Positions 42,966 to 50,882 of a stretch of 64,000 nucleotides of DNA are shown here, piece by piece (position 1 is the stretch's first letter; every line of letters begins with the position of its first letter). A model generated the notes under the pieces. It had not been told where the DNA came from. It ran no database searches and saw nothing but the letters and a program-made list of their open reading frames with translations. The translations under genes were made by a program, and so were the position numbers. The DNA is from Deltaproteobacteria bacterium (GTDB lineage Bacteria; Myxococcota_A; Polyangia; Polyangiales; Polyangiaceae), in NCBI GenBank assembly GCA_016218915.1, contig JACRCQ010000062.1:1-64000 (forward strand), written 5' to 3'.

Positions 42966-43771
42966 GGCGCTTCGATCCTCAAGTCGTCGAAGTACGTGAC
43001 TGAATCCGCCTTGGTCCACACCCCGGCGCGTCCGGATTCAGCGAACGTCGAGTCGTGATGGTCGAGCAGCTTCTGTCCGTTCCACCAGACTTCCAGGTGA
43101 TCGCCCCGAATCTCGAATCGACAGGCGTGCCACGCGTTCTGCGGGACCTTGCCGCTCCAGCTCTCGAGCTGCTTTCGCTTGCCGTCCTTGACGACGTAGA
43201 GGCGGACATTGTCCTCGAGGGCGTTGGCGCGGGTGACGTAGTAGTTGCTCTCGTCCCGATAGCGAGCTACCAGCCCGCACGCCTGATCGACCTTGCCGGA
43301 CACCATCTTGCATCGAACCGACACGCGCACATCGCGCAGGGCAGGTTCGGTTGCCACGGCGATCGGGAAGCGGACGTCGGTGTCGTCCGTGTCGAGCTGC
43401 GCAAGGATGTTCGGCTTGCTGGGCGCATCCGGGGCTGCTTGTAGTGCCCAACGCCCCAGGTTTCCCGTGCCAGTCCGGCCAAAGGCGAACCCCGTCGGCG
43501 GCGCACCGGCCGGCTCGCCATCGAAATCCCACGTGCCAGGTGCCCTCGCTACCGTTTCGGGCGCACTCGCTTCCGGGGCTGCCGGACTGGGGGGGGCACT
43601 CTCCGGGGATGCCGGAGGCAACGACGACGCCGAGGTCGATGCGGATGTCGGAGCGGCGCGCGGGCTTTGGCATCCGCCCAGGACGGCGAACATCGAAAGC
43701 AACGAGAGCGATCGAAGTCGTGCCGAGATCCTCTCCCTGCGATGTGCTGCGGAAATCGGCGAAGAGCTCAT
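42962..43771 (-). CDS. LamG/concanavalin-like lipoprotein
   Basis: A 269-residue lipoprotein with signal ending MFAVLGGC, a Ser/Ala/Pro linker of about 45 residues and a C-terminal jelly-roll domain of the concanavalin/3-keto-disaccharide hydrolase-like type (WDFDGEPAGAPPTGFAFGRT, SVRCKMVSGKVDQACGLVAR, HACRFEIRGDHLEVWWNGQK, TYFDDLRIEAP). No catalytic residues are seen, so a binding role is likely. It heads the operon with the outer-membrane protein and iron-type importer. The start is uncertain; upstream ATGs give a longer N-terminus without better signal. Confidence 0.75.
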   Translation of the reverse strand: MSSSPISAAHRRERISARLRSLSLLSMFAVLGGCQSPRAAPTSASTSASSLPPASPESAPPSPAAPEASAPETVARAPGTWDFDGEPAGAPPTGFAFGRTGTGNLGRWALQAAPDAPSKPNILAQLDTDDTDVRFPIAVATEPALRDVRVSVRCKMVSGKVDQACGLVARYRDESNYYVTRANALEDNVRLYVVKDGKRKQLESWSGKVPQNAWHACRFEIRGDHLEVWWNGQKLLDHHDSTFAESGRAGVWTKADSVTYFDDLRIEAP

Positions 43772-44070
43772 CGAGCTGCTCGCAGCCGCGCACGAGGCGA
43801 GCACCAGCGCGCGGGAGCGGCTGTTGTACTCCGGTCGGCAGTCCGTGGCTTGCGCATGCTTCAGGTGAATCATCCGTAGGTCACCCGAAATTGGAACGCA
43901 AGGTTCTCGTGCAATGATGGGCCGCGCCAAGGCCAGCCTCCGGAGCAAACGACACTCTGTGAGGGAAACGATTGAGATACGACACCATGGCCAGCAGGCC
44001 CTCGAGGTTGCGTTCTGCTCTTGCGTCGGGCAGCCCTTGCCTGGCTACCTGTTGGCGTTAGGTTCTGCCC

Positions 44071-44628
44071 ATGCGACCCCTCGGGTTCTCCATCAACGTC
44101 ACTCTGGACGGGTGCTACGATCACCGTGAGGGGATCGCGGACGAAGACTTGCATCGTAACGCAGCGGACAACATCGCCCGGGCCGATGCCCTCATCTTTG
44201 GTAGGGTGACCTACCAAATGATGGAGGAAGCGTGGCGGGCGCCAGCGCAGGGGGGAGCAAGGCCCGATTGGATGCAAGACTGGATGGACCCTTTCATCCG
44301 GACGATCGACGCGGCGAAGAAGTACGTCGTGTCGAGCACCCTGACCCAGGTCGATTGGAACGCGGAGCTCGTGCGCGGGGATCTGGCGGAAGCCGTTCAG
44401 CGACTCAAGCAGGAGCCAGGCAAGGGACTGATGGTAGCAGGCGTGAAGCTCGCGCTGGCGCTGACGGAGCTGGGGCTGATCGACGAGTACGAGTTGGTGG
44501 TGCACCCCAGGCTGGCAGGCCACGGGCCGACGTTGTTCGCAGGGCTATCGAAGCCTGTCGACCTGAAGCTCGTGAGCCGGCTGGAGCTCGGCTCGGGCGC
44601 GGTGGCGATGCGGTACCTGCGACGGTGA
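44071..44628 (+). CDS. Dihydrofolate reductase-family protein (RibD C-terminal-like)
   Basis: A 185-residue NADPH-binding-fold protein of the YyaP/RibD C-terminal type. Recognisable pieces are FSINVTLDGCYDHREG at the N-terminus, ADALIFGRVTYQMMEEAW, AAKKYVVSSTL and GVKLALALTELGLIDEYEL. Members are reductases of largely unknown substrate. The gene stands alone, with a short gap to the next on the same strand. Confidence 0.88.
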   Translation: MRPLGFSINVTLDGCYDHREGIADEDLHRNAADNIARADALIFGRVTYQMMEEAWRAPAQGGARPDWMQDWMDPFIRTIDAAKKYVVSSTLTQVDWNAELVRGDLAEAVQRLKQEPGKGLMVAGVKLALALTELGLIDEYELVVHPRLAGHGPTLFAGLSKPVDLKLVSRLELGSGAVAMRYLRR

Positions 44629-44686
44629 CCATCGTGTCGCTCGGCGGTGGCACTATGCGTTCGCTTTCGGCTACTATCCGCCGGCC

Positions 44687-45508
44687 ATGTACAGGAAACC
44701 ACTTGCCGCCATCCTCCTCGTCGTCGCGGGTTGCTCGCACGCCTCGCCGTCCACCATACCTCCTGCAGGAAGCTCGCCCACGGCTTCGCTTCCGCCGTCG
44801 CCAGCGCCCTCGTCCGCATCCAGCGCAGCTCCGCGACCGTCAGCGTCTGCGAAGGCCACAGCATCTGCGGCCGCTTCGGCGTCTGCGAGCGTCAGCGCGG
44901 CCGATCCCCTGGAGAAAGAGGCGCGCGAGCTGTGGGAGAAGGACCAGCACATCGACGTGGTCTATGTCCCCACGCCGCAGAAGGTGGTCGACAAGATGCT
45001 TGAGGTCGCCAAGGTGACGAGCAGCGACGTGGTCTACGATCTTGGTTGCGGCGACGGGCGCATCGTCGTCAGCGCGGCCAAGATCGGCGCCAAGACGCTT
45101 GGGTTCGACCTCAACCCGGACCGCGTCAAGGAGGCCCGCGCCAACATCACATCCGGGTCCGTCGAGTCACTCGCGTCGATCAAGTGGGCCAATGTCTTTT
45201 CCGTGGACTTGTCGCCAGCGACGGTCGTGACGATGTACCTGCTTCCAGAGCTCAACGTGCGCCTCATCCCGCAGCTCGACAAGCTTCGTGCCGGCTCGCG
45301 CATCGTCTCGCACGACTTCGAGATGAAGGGCGTCACCCCGGACAAGGTGGTGACGGTCTCAGCGCCCGAGTTCGTCAATGACGAGGGGTACAGCGCGTAC
45401 AAGGGGCCCGGCGTGCCGGAGGACGTCAAGCACTACAAGCTGCGCACCCACCGCATCTACCTGTGGACCGTACCGCTCAAGAAGGTCGCAGCGCCGCCGC
45501 ACAAGTAG
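44687..45508 (+). CDS. Secreted lipoprotein with a SAM-methyltransferase domain
   Basis: A 273-residue protein with lipoprotein signal ending LLVVAGC, a Ser/Ala/Pro linker to about residue 75, and a complete class I methyltransferase domain: VVYDLGCGDGRIVVSAAKIG (SAM site), NVFSVDLSPATVVTMYLLPELN and GSRIVSHDFEM. The C-terminal domain resembles the FAM173/lysine-methyltransferase-like group, versions of which with signal peptides occur in several phyla. A SAM-using enzyme outside the cytoplasm is unexpected, since SAM is not known there. Confidence 0.85.
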   Translation: MYRKPLAAILLVVAGCSHASPSTIPPAGSSPTASLPPSPAPSSASSAAPRPSASAKATASAAASASASVSAADPLEKEARELWEKDQHIDVVYVPTPQKVVDKMLEVAKVTSSDVVYDLGCGDGRIVVSAAKIGAKTLGFDLNPDRVKEARANITSGSVESLASIKWANVFSVDLSPATVVTMYLLPELNVRLIPQLDKLRAGSRIVSHDFEMKGVTPDKVVTVSAPEFVNDEGYSAYKGPGVPEDVKHYKLRTHRIYLWTVPLKKVAAPPHK

Positions 45509-45605
45509 CAGGGCCCCGTGGTCCACGAGCCCGTGGGGTGAAGCCGGCCCTCGACTTCGAGCTTCCAGCCCCGGTTCGCCTTGGCGGAGCCGGCAAGATT
45601 GACAT

Positions 45606-45633
45606 GTGCAATCGTCCACCACCATAGTTGCAC
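45606..45633. promoter_or_regulatory. LysR-type dyad ahead of lysR
   Basis: Half-sites GTGCAA and TTGCAC face each other across 16 bp, just before the lysR start codon at 45637. The same half-site recurs in the dyad downstream of lysR, so this is a candidate autoregulatory site. Confidence 0.5.
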
Positions 45634-45636
45634 GAC

Positions 45637-46611
45637 ATGGAAGCTCGCGATCTCAACCTGCTCTTGACGCTCGATGCGCTGCTGCAGGAGGCCAACGTCA
45701 CGCTCGCAGGCAAGCGCCTCGGCCTTTCTACTCCGGCCACGAGCCACGCCCTTGCGAGAATCCGGGATCGGCTGAGCGATCCCATCCTCGTGCGCGCGGG
45801 ACGCAAGATGGTCCTGACCCCTCGCGCTGAGCAGCTACGCCCCGAGGTCCGCAGCCTTGTGGAGGACGCAACTCGCGTCCTTTCGGCTGCAGCGCCTTTT
45901 ACGCCACGAGACCTGGAGCGCACCTTCACGATCTACACGACGGATCACGTCCTGCTGGTTCTCGGTCCTGTGATCGACCGAATCCTGCGCGAGGAAGCCC
46001 CGAACGTCTCCCTCCGGTTCCTGCCCAGCGTTACCGACGACTGGATCCCGCTGCGTGACGGCGTCGCAGACCTGTCCGTCTGCATCCTCGGCCACTTCCC
46101 GCAAGAGTTCCGCACCCGACAGCTCTTCACGGACAAGTTCGTGTGCGTCGTGCGGCAGGACCATCCGCGCGTCGGCAAGCGCCTGACCCTCGACGCGTTC
46201 GTGGCGCTCGACCACATCGTGGTTGCACCCCTGGGTCGGCCCAGCCATGTCGACAGCGTCCTTGCTGAGCGGGGCCTGTGCCGGCGCATTCGTCGCGTCG
46301 TCCCGTACTTCATCTCCGGGCTGCTCATGGCGGCGCAGAGCGACGACATCCTGACGGTCTCGGACCGCGCCGCTGCCGCACTGGCGCCGATGCTGCGGCT
46401 GCGGCTCGTCGAGCCTCCTCTGCCGTTGTCACCCTACGCGTTGAATCTCCTGTGGCATCCGCGCCTCGAAAACGAGCCCGCGAACCGGTGGCTGCGCGAC
46501 GTCTTCGTCCGAGCTGCGCAGGAGGCCGTCCCTGACGCGCACGCGGGTGCTCAGCGCAACCTCGAGCGAGCGAAGCCTCGTGCCCGCAAGAGGTCGCGTG
46601 CGGGTCGTTAG
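45637..46611 (+). CDS. LysR-family transcriptional regulator
   Basis: A 324-residue regulator with the N-terminal winged helix (DLNLLLTLDALLQEANVTLA, then LSTPATSHALARIRDRLSD) and a two-lobed periplasmic-binding-like effector domain from about residue 95. It resembles the NahR/NodD-like branch. ATG chosen three codons into the open frame. It is followed, on the same strand, by genes for a DJ-1-like protein, an NADP-dependent reductase and an aldo/keto reductase; the shared dyads suggest it regulates them. Confidence 0.9.
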   Translation: MEARDLNLLLTLDALLQEANVTLAGKRLGLSTPATSHALARIRDRLSDPILVRAGRKMVLTPRAEQLRPEVRSLVEDATRVLSAAAPFTPRDLERTFTIYTTDHVLLVLGPVIDRILREEAPNVSLRFLPSVTDDWIPLRDGVADLSVCILGHFPQEFRTRQLFTDKFVCVVRQDHPRVGKRLTLDAFVALDHIVVAPLGRPSHVDSVLAERGLCRRIRRVVPYFISGLLMAAQSDDILTVSDRAAAALAPMLRLRLVEPPLPLSPYALNLLWHPRLENEPANRWLRDVFVRAAQEAVPDAHAGAQRNLERAKPRARKRSRAGR

Positions 46612-46616
46612 ATACA

Positions 46617-46661
46617 TTGCACGCAGTGCAACTCTGTGTTTCATGGCATGCGGTTGCTGCA
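46617..46661. promoter_or_regulatory. LysR-type operators ahead of the reductase operon
   Basis: TTGCAC-GCA-GTGCAA at 46617-46631 fits the LysR rule TTGC-N7-GCAA, and a second smaller TTGC-T-GCAA lies at 46653-46661. Both lie between lysR and the stress-enzyme operon. Confidence 0.55.
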
Positions 46662-46717
46662 ATACGTTCTCGGCCCTAGCTTGAGGTTCAGCAAGCAATG
46701 CACCAAGGAGCAGAGAC

Positions 46718-47461
46718 ATGAGCGCCAACGTGAACACAGCGAGTCCGCGCAAGAAGAAGATCTTGATGGTGGTGGCCAACCCATCGACGTCCAAGACCAC
46801 GGGTTGGCCCATCGGCTTCTGGTGGGCCGAGCTGACGCACCCCTACTGGACCTTCACCGAGGCTGGCTACGAGGTCGAGATCCGCAGCCCCGATGGAGGC
46901 GCTGTCGTCGCTGACAGCTACAGCGACCCCGAAGATGCGAGTGGGTACTCCGCTCACGATCTGGTGAGCCTCGGCTTCAAGAAGTCGCCCAAGCACCTGG
47001 CTCTGCTGCAGGACACCAAGAGCATCGACGATGTGAGCCCCAAGGGCTACGACGCGATCTTCCTGGTCGGCGGTCAGTCGCCGATGGTGACCTTTCGCGG
47101 CAGCTCCAAGCTCGAGAAGCTCGTGGCGAGCTTCTACGAGGCCGACAAGGTCACTGCGCTGGTCTGCCACGCCACCTGCCTGCTGCTGGACGTCAAGCTC
47201 GCGAGCGGAGAACGGCTCGTGAAGGGCAAGACTTGGACGGGCTTCGCGACGAGCGAGGAGAAGTACGCTGACAGCTTCGTGGGCAAGCGCATCCAGCCCT
47301 TCTGGATCGAGGACGAGGCCAGGAAGATCGAGGGCACGAACTTCGTGGTCGACCAGATGTTCCGTGAGTTCGCGGTCCGCGACGGGCTGCTCGTGACGGG
47401 CCAGCAGCAGAACTCGGGCACGGCTGCTGCGCGTCTGGTGATCGAAGCGCTCGGGCGCTGA
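46718..47461 (+). CDS. DJ-1/PfpI-superfamily amidotransferase-like protein (Hsp31-like)
   Basis: A 247-residue protein of the type 1 glutamine amidotransferase-like group. It has KKKILMVVANPSTSK, the acidic Glu in EAGYEVEIRSPDGG, and the nucleophile in ALVCHATCLLLD, followed by GKTWTGFATSEE. This arrangement matches Hsp31/YhbO-like stress proteins with glyoxalase- or chaperone-type roles. AAGGAG precedes the ATG. First gene of the LysR-linked operon. Confidence 0.88.
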   Translation: MSANVNTASPRKKKILMVVANPSTSKTTGWPIGFWWAELTHPYWTFTEAGYEVEIRSPDGGAVVADSYSDPEDASGYSAHDLVSLGFKKSPKHLALLQDTKSIDDVSPKGYDAIFLVGGQSPMVTFRGSSKLEKLVASFYEADKVTALVCHATCLLLDVKLASGERLVKGKTWTGFATSEEKYADSFVGKRIQPFWIEDEARKIEGTNFVVDQMFREFAVRDGLLVTGQQQNSGTAAARLVIEALGR

Positions 47462-47473
47462 AAGGAGGCAGCC

Positions 47474-48109
47474 ATGAAGATCGCATTCCTCGGACACGGC
47501 AACGTCGGCGGCGCTCTCGCTCACCGAATGCAACAGATCGGCCGCGACGTCACAGTCGGGGCTGGCGACCTGCAATCCGACAGCGTCAAGAAGCTGCTGG
47601 CAAGGAGCCCGGCGCTGAAGGTCGCGTTGCCCGCCGACGCGGTGAGCAGGGCCGAGATCGTCGTGCTTGCGACGCCCTTCCAGGCAAACATCGAAGTTCT
47701 CACGCCTCTCAAGACGGCGCTGGCGGGAAAGATACTCATCGACTGCACCAACCCGGTCGGTCCGGGTCTGTCCCACGGGCTGTCGAGCAAGCAGTCAGGC
47801 ACAGAGATGATCCAGCAGCTTCTGCCTGCCACCAGAGTCGTCAAGGCATTCAGCATCTACGGATTCGAGAACTTCGAGGACTCGTCCTTCCCCGGCTACG
47901 GTGTCAAGCCGGTCATGATGTTCTGCGGCAACGATCAAACCGCAAAGGCCGCTGTCTCGGAGCTTCTGAAACAACTCGGCTGGGAGCCGCTCGACGTCGG
48001 CGGAGTCGAGCAGGCGCTTCACCTCGAGCACATGACCCTGCTGTGGGTGCGCATGGTGCGCATGGGAGGTCATTCGCCACGTACGGTGTGGGCCGTCCTG
48101 AGCCGCTGA
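47474..48109 (+). CDS. NADP-dependent reductase (F420/NADP oxidoreductase-like)
   Basis: A 211-residue protein with an N-terminal Rossmann motif GHGNVGGALAHRM and the segments VVLATPFQANIEVL and DCTNPVGPGLSHGL, typical of NADP oxidoreductases of the coenzyme-F420-dependent family. Bacterial relatives mostly use NADPH with other partners. It is 12 bp after the previous gene with a strong AAAGGAGG ribosome site. Confidence 0.88.
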   Translation: MKIAFLGHGNVGGALAHRMQQIGRDVTVGAGDLQSDSVKKLLARSPALKVALPADAVSRAEIVVLATPFQANIEVLTPLKTALAGKILIDCTNPVGPGLSHGLSSKQSGTEMIQQLLPATRVVKAFSIYGFENFEDSSFPGYGVKPVMMFCGNDQTAKAAVSELLKQLGWEPLDVGGVEQALHLEHMTLLWVRMVRMGGHSPRTVWAVLSR

Positions 48110-48128
48110 CGCCGGGTGAGGAGATGCC

Positions 48129-48944
48129 GTGAACTCGACCCTCGAACTGCGCAATGGCATCCAGCTTCCACGTCTCGGGCTGGGGGTCTTCCGGACACCA
48201 TCGGGCGAGGTGACGCAGCGGGCTGTGCTCGGGGCACTTGAGGCTGGCTACCGCCACATCGACACTGCCAGCATCTATGGCAACGAGAACGACGTAGGGG
48301 AGGCGATAGGGCGAAGCGCCATTCCACGCTCCGAGATCTTCGTGACGACCAAGCTGTGGAATGCAGATCAGGGGTTCGACTCGGCGATGAGGGCCTTTGA
48401 CGCGAGTCTGAAACGTCTGGGGCTCTCGTACGTCGACCTCTATCTCATCCACTGGCCGGTTGCGGGCCTCAGGCGGGAGTCGTGGCGCGCGCTCGAGAGG
48501 CTGTACGAGGAGAAGCGAGCGCGGGCGATCGGTGTGTCCAACTTCATGGTGCCGCACCTGGAGGAACTCACAGGGGTCGCGCGTGGGATGCCGGCCGTGA
48601 ACCAGATCGAGGTGAGCCCTTTTCTGCAGCAGCGAGCCGTGCGCGCCTGGTGCGCGAAGCACGGCGTGATCGTGGAGGCCTACAGCCCCTTGACCAAGGG
48701 GGTGCGCTTGTCGCACCCGGTGGTGTGCGAGATCGCGAGGAGCACAGGTCGAAGTCCGGCACAGGTGATGCTGCGCTGGGGATTGCAGCACGACCTCGTG
48801 GTGCTTCCCAAGTCCACGAGGCCCGCGCGCATCCACGAGAACGCAGCCATCTTCGACTTCGAGCTCGATTCGGCCAGCATGGCGCGTCTGGACGGGCTCG
48901 AAGAGGGGCTCGCAACGGGATGGGATCCACGGGGCCAACCCTGA
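48129..48944 (+). CDS. Aldo/keto reductase
   Basis: A 271-residue NADPH-dependent reductase of the AKR family. It shows GYRHIDTASIYGNENDVGEA with the catalytic Asp and Tyr, the Lys in VTTKLWNADQGF and the His in YLIHWPV, along with GVSNFMVPHLEEL and the nucleotide-binding VVLPKSTRPARIHEN. These enzymes reduce aldehydes and dicarbonyls, which fits a neighbouring Hsp31-like gene. GTG start after GAGGAG. Confidence 0.92.
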   Translation: MNSTLELRNGIQLPRLGLGVFRTPSGEVTQRAVLGALEAGYRHIDTASIYGNENDVGEAIGRSAIPRSEIFVTTKLWNADQGFDSAMRAFDASLKRLGLSYVDLYLIHWPVAGLRRESWRALERLYEEKRARAIGVSNFMVPHLEELTGVARGMPAVNQIEVSPFLQQRAVRAWCAKHGVIVEAYSPLTKGVRLSHPVVCEIARSTGRSPAQVMLRWGLQHDLVVLPKSTRPARIHENAAIFDFELDSASMARLDGLEEGLATGWDPRGQP

Positions 48945-48955
48945 CGGAGGAATTC

Positions 48956-49111
48956 GTGGGCGACGCACAGGACAAGACCGCTTCGGAGGATATCAGCCGC
49001 GGGCGCGTGGAGGCGCTGAGCGACGGTGTATTTGCCATTGTCGTGACGTTGCTGGTGCTCGAGATCAAGGTTCCGCACGTCGAGGCGCACGACTCTCTGG
49101 GCGAGCTGGCT
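48956..49111 (+). pseudogene. Truncated TMEM175-type potassium channel gene
   Basis: Starts at a GTG after GGAGGA and encodes RVEALSDGVFAIVVTLLVLEIKVP, the conserved first membrane helix of TMEM175 (DUF1211) channels with the FSD-type motif written LSDGVF. About 52 codons in, homology stops at DSLGELA and the frame continues in unrelated low-complexity sequence to 49237. The protein is normally about 200 residues with six helices, so this is only the first fifth. Confidence 0.7.
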
Positions 49112-49574
49112 CGTCCTCGCGGACGGTCGCGAGTTGGTCTCCAGGCAGCACGCCGTCCATCAACGTCTCCAGCTCAGGCCACTCAGACTCTCGCACGACG
49201 AGGTGCAGCCGTCTGCTCCAACGAGGTATGGCAATAGGATAGAAGCGGTCGAGAACAGCTCGCCGGACGGCATCGGTCTCTGATGCGAGACAAACCGCTG
49301 CGAAGCGAAACATCGCAGCCAACTGTTCGACATCGGACTCCGAAGGCTCGCTGGTCAGCAAACAGGGGGAAACCCGACAGACGGCATCCCGCTCTGCACC
49401 CCCTCCGGCTGCCGCATTGAGTACCAATGGGATGCGGCAGATCCGGAGGGGGTCGGCCGACAGGCCGGGGGGCGGTGAATACCCTACGCGCCGGCAGTCC
49501 AACCCGCCGCCCACGCCTGCCAGCGCCACATTCCCCCCTCGAAGTCCGATACCGGTGCAAGCTGGTGTCTGCAC
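49065..49574 (-). CDS. Hypothetical protein at truncated-channel boundary
   Basis: A 169-residue frame on the opposite strand to the channel remnant. Its middle (SESDVEQLAAMFRFAAVCLA, then YPIAIPRWSRRLHLVVRESE) has protein-like composition, whereas the first 50 residues are Gly-rich and likely not coding. It may be a gene piece brought in by the event that removed the channel body. No family is recognised. Confidence 0.3.
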   Translation of the reverse strand: MQTPACTGIGLRGGNVALAGVGGGLDCRRVGYSPPPGLSADPLRICRIPLVLNAAAGGGAERDAVCRVSPCLLTSEPSESDVEQLAAMFRFAAVCLASETDAVRRAVLDRFYPIAIPRWSRRLHLVVRESEWPELETLMDGVLPGDQLATVREDEPARPESRAPRRAEP

Positions 49575-49668
49575 CCATCAGACTTGAGCCCCTTTGGAAT
49601 CAGGCCAAGCCCTCGTCGAAAGGAAGGGCGCGATCGAGCGCCGCGTCGGCGTGGTTCGCCGACAGCCG

Positions 49669-50514
49669 TCACCGGGGAATGGGAGCCTGAGCGAATGCGT
49701 GGCCGGCGCCGCTGCGCTTTGCCACGTACATCGCCTCGTCAGCGCGTCCGATCAGCTGCTCGGCGGTGGTTCCATCCTTGGGGAAGACCGAGATGCCGAT
49801 GCTCGCCTTGACGGAAAGCCGTGTCATGGCCCCTGCCACAACGACGTCGCAGGTGGCCTGAATCGTCTTGGAGAGCTTCTCTGCCACCGCAGCGATGTCC
49901 TCCTCCCGCTTGACCTCGAGCAGCAGGTAGAGAAACTCGTCTCCGCCATGGCGGCTGACCGTGTCGTCGGAGCGCGTGCTCTGACGGAGGCGCTCGGCAA
50001 TGGACCGGAGCACCCCGTCCCCGGCCTCATGCCCGTGGCGGTCGTTGATCTGCTTGAAGTCATCGAGATCCACGAACATGACCGCCAGCGTCCACCCGTG
50101 GCGCCTGGCCTGTGCCAGTCCGTGCTCCAGTCGATCGTTGAACAGGGCGCGGTTCGGCAATCCGGTCAGCGGGTCGTGAAGCGAGGCGTGGCGGTCGGCT
50201 TCTCCCTGCTCGTTCGCGGTCTCCAGCTGTTGCTCAAGCGCCTGCCGTTCTCGGACTTCTCCCTTCAGCGCCCGGTTCATGGCGGAAAGCTCTTCCGAGG
50301 CCTCTTGCACCTTGCCCTCCACCGCCTCGCTCTGCTCGAGCGCCTGCTCCACGGCAGGCAAGGGGTCCTGCTCGGCCAGCTCGTTCTTCAGGACAGCGTT
50401 CACCGAGGAGAGCTCGACAGCGCACTCCTGCACCATGTCCTGCACCCGCTCGCCTTGCCCGACCACCTGGGACAAGGACCCGTCGTTCGAAGGCGGCTCG
50501 TTTGTGATGTTCAT
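49669..50514 (-). CDS. Diguanylate cyclase (GGDEF)
   Basis: A 281-residue protein with an N-terminal coiled-coil region (about 20-105, heptad-rich in Glu, Gln and Ala) and a C-terminal GGDEF domain with the intact catalytic loop SRHGGDEFLYLL and DPLTGLPNRALF. An inhibitory-site RxxD (RSDD) lies five residues before GGDEF, so feedback by cyclic di-GMP is expected. It has no membrane segment or receiver, so the coiled coil is the only input or dimerisation element. No neighbours in operon. Confidence 0.92.
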   Translation of the reverse strand: MNITNEPPSNDGSLSQVVGQGERVQDMVQECAVELSSVNAVLKNELAEQDPLPAVEQALEQSEAVEGKVQEASEELSAMNRALKGEVRERQALEQQLETANEQGEADRHASLHDPLTGLPNRALFNDRLEHGLAQARRHGWTLAVMFVDLDDFKQINDRHGHEAGDGVLRSIAERLRQSTRSDDTVSRHGGDEFLYLLLEVKREEDIAAVAEKLSKTIQATCDVVVAGAMTRLSVKASIGISVFPKDGTTAEQLIGRADEAMYVAKRSGAGHAFAQAPIPR

Positions 50515-50882
50515 GATGGCTGCTCAGGGATCGCGGTTGCGCGGGCTTGCTCAAGGTAAGGCCGAAGGGGTGATTCGCAAGCGAGCAAGCAAGGCTCTCA
50601 CGGATGTCGGAGCTGGTGGGCGGTCACCAACATGACGCAGCGGCATCCTTCAAATCGAAGGAGCCCCGGAAGCGTCTCGGACGGAAACACGCGTCGACCA
50701 GCGACGGCCTCTGCCTTCCACAGGGACTCGCGCGCGCGATACCTGCACAAAGCGAGACTCGCCTGGCACCCAACGACAATGAGCGACGCGGGGTCGCAGC
50801 TGGCCGGAGACTTGCTCTGCGTCAGGCGCCCGCAGGAAGTCTCAAGCGAGTATCGAATGCAGCAGTGTGACTGGGTGAACTC
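50515..50882. other. Intergenic region before P-type ATPase
   Basis: About 370 bp between divergent genes. It must hold both promoters, but no clear -35/-10 pair, repeat or RNA could be recognised by eye. Confidence 0.4.

Noticed and set aside
49183..49578. 131-codon alternative minus-strand frame
   Set aside because: Arg/Gly-rich and overlaps a better-composed frame; no start signal.
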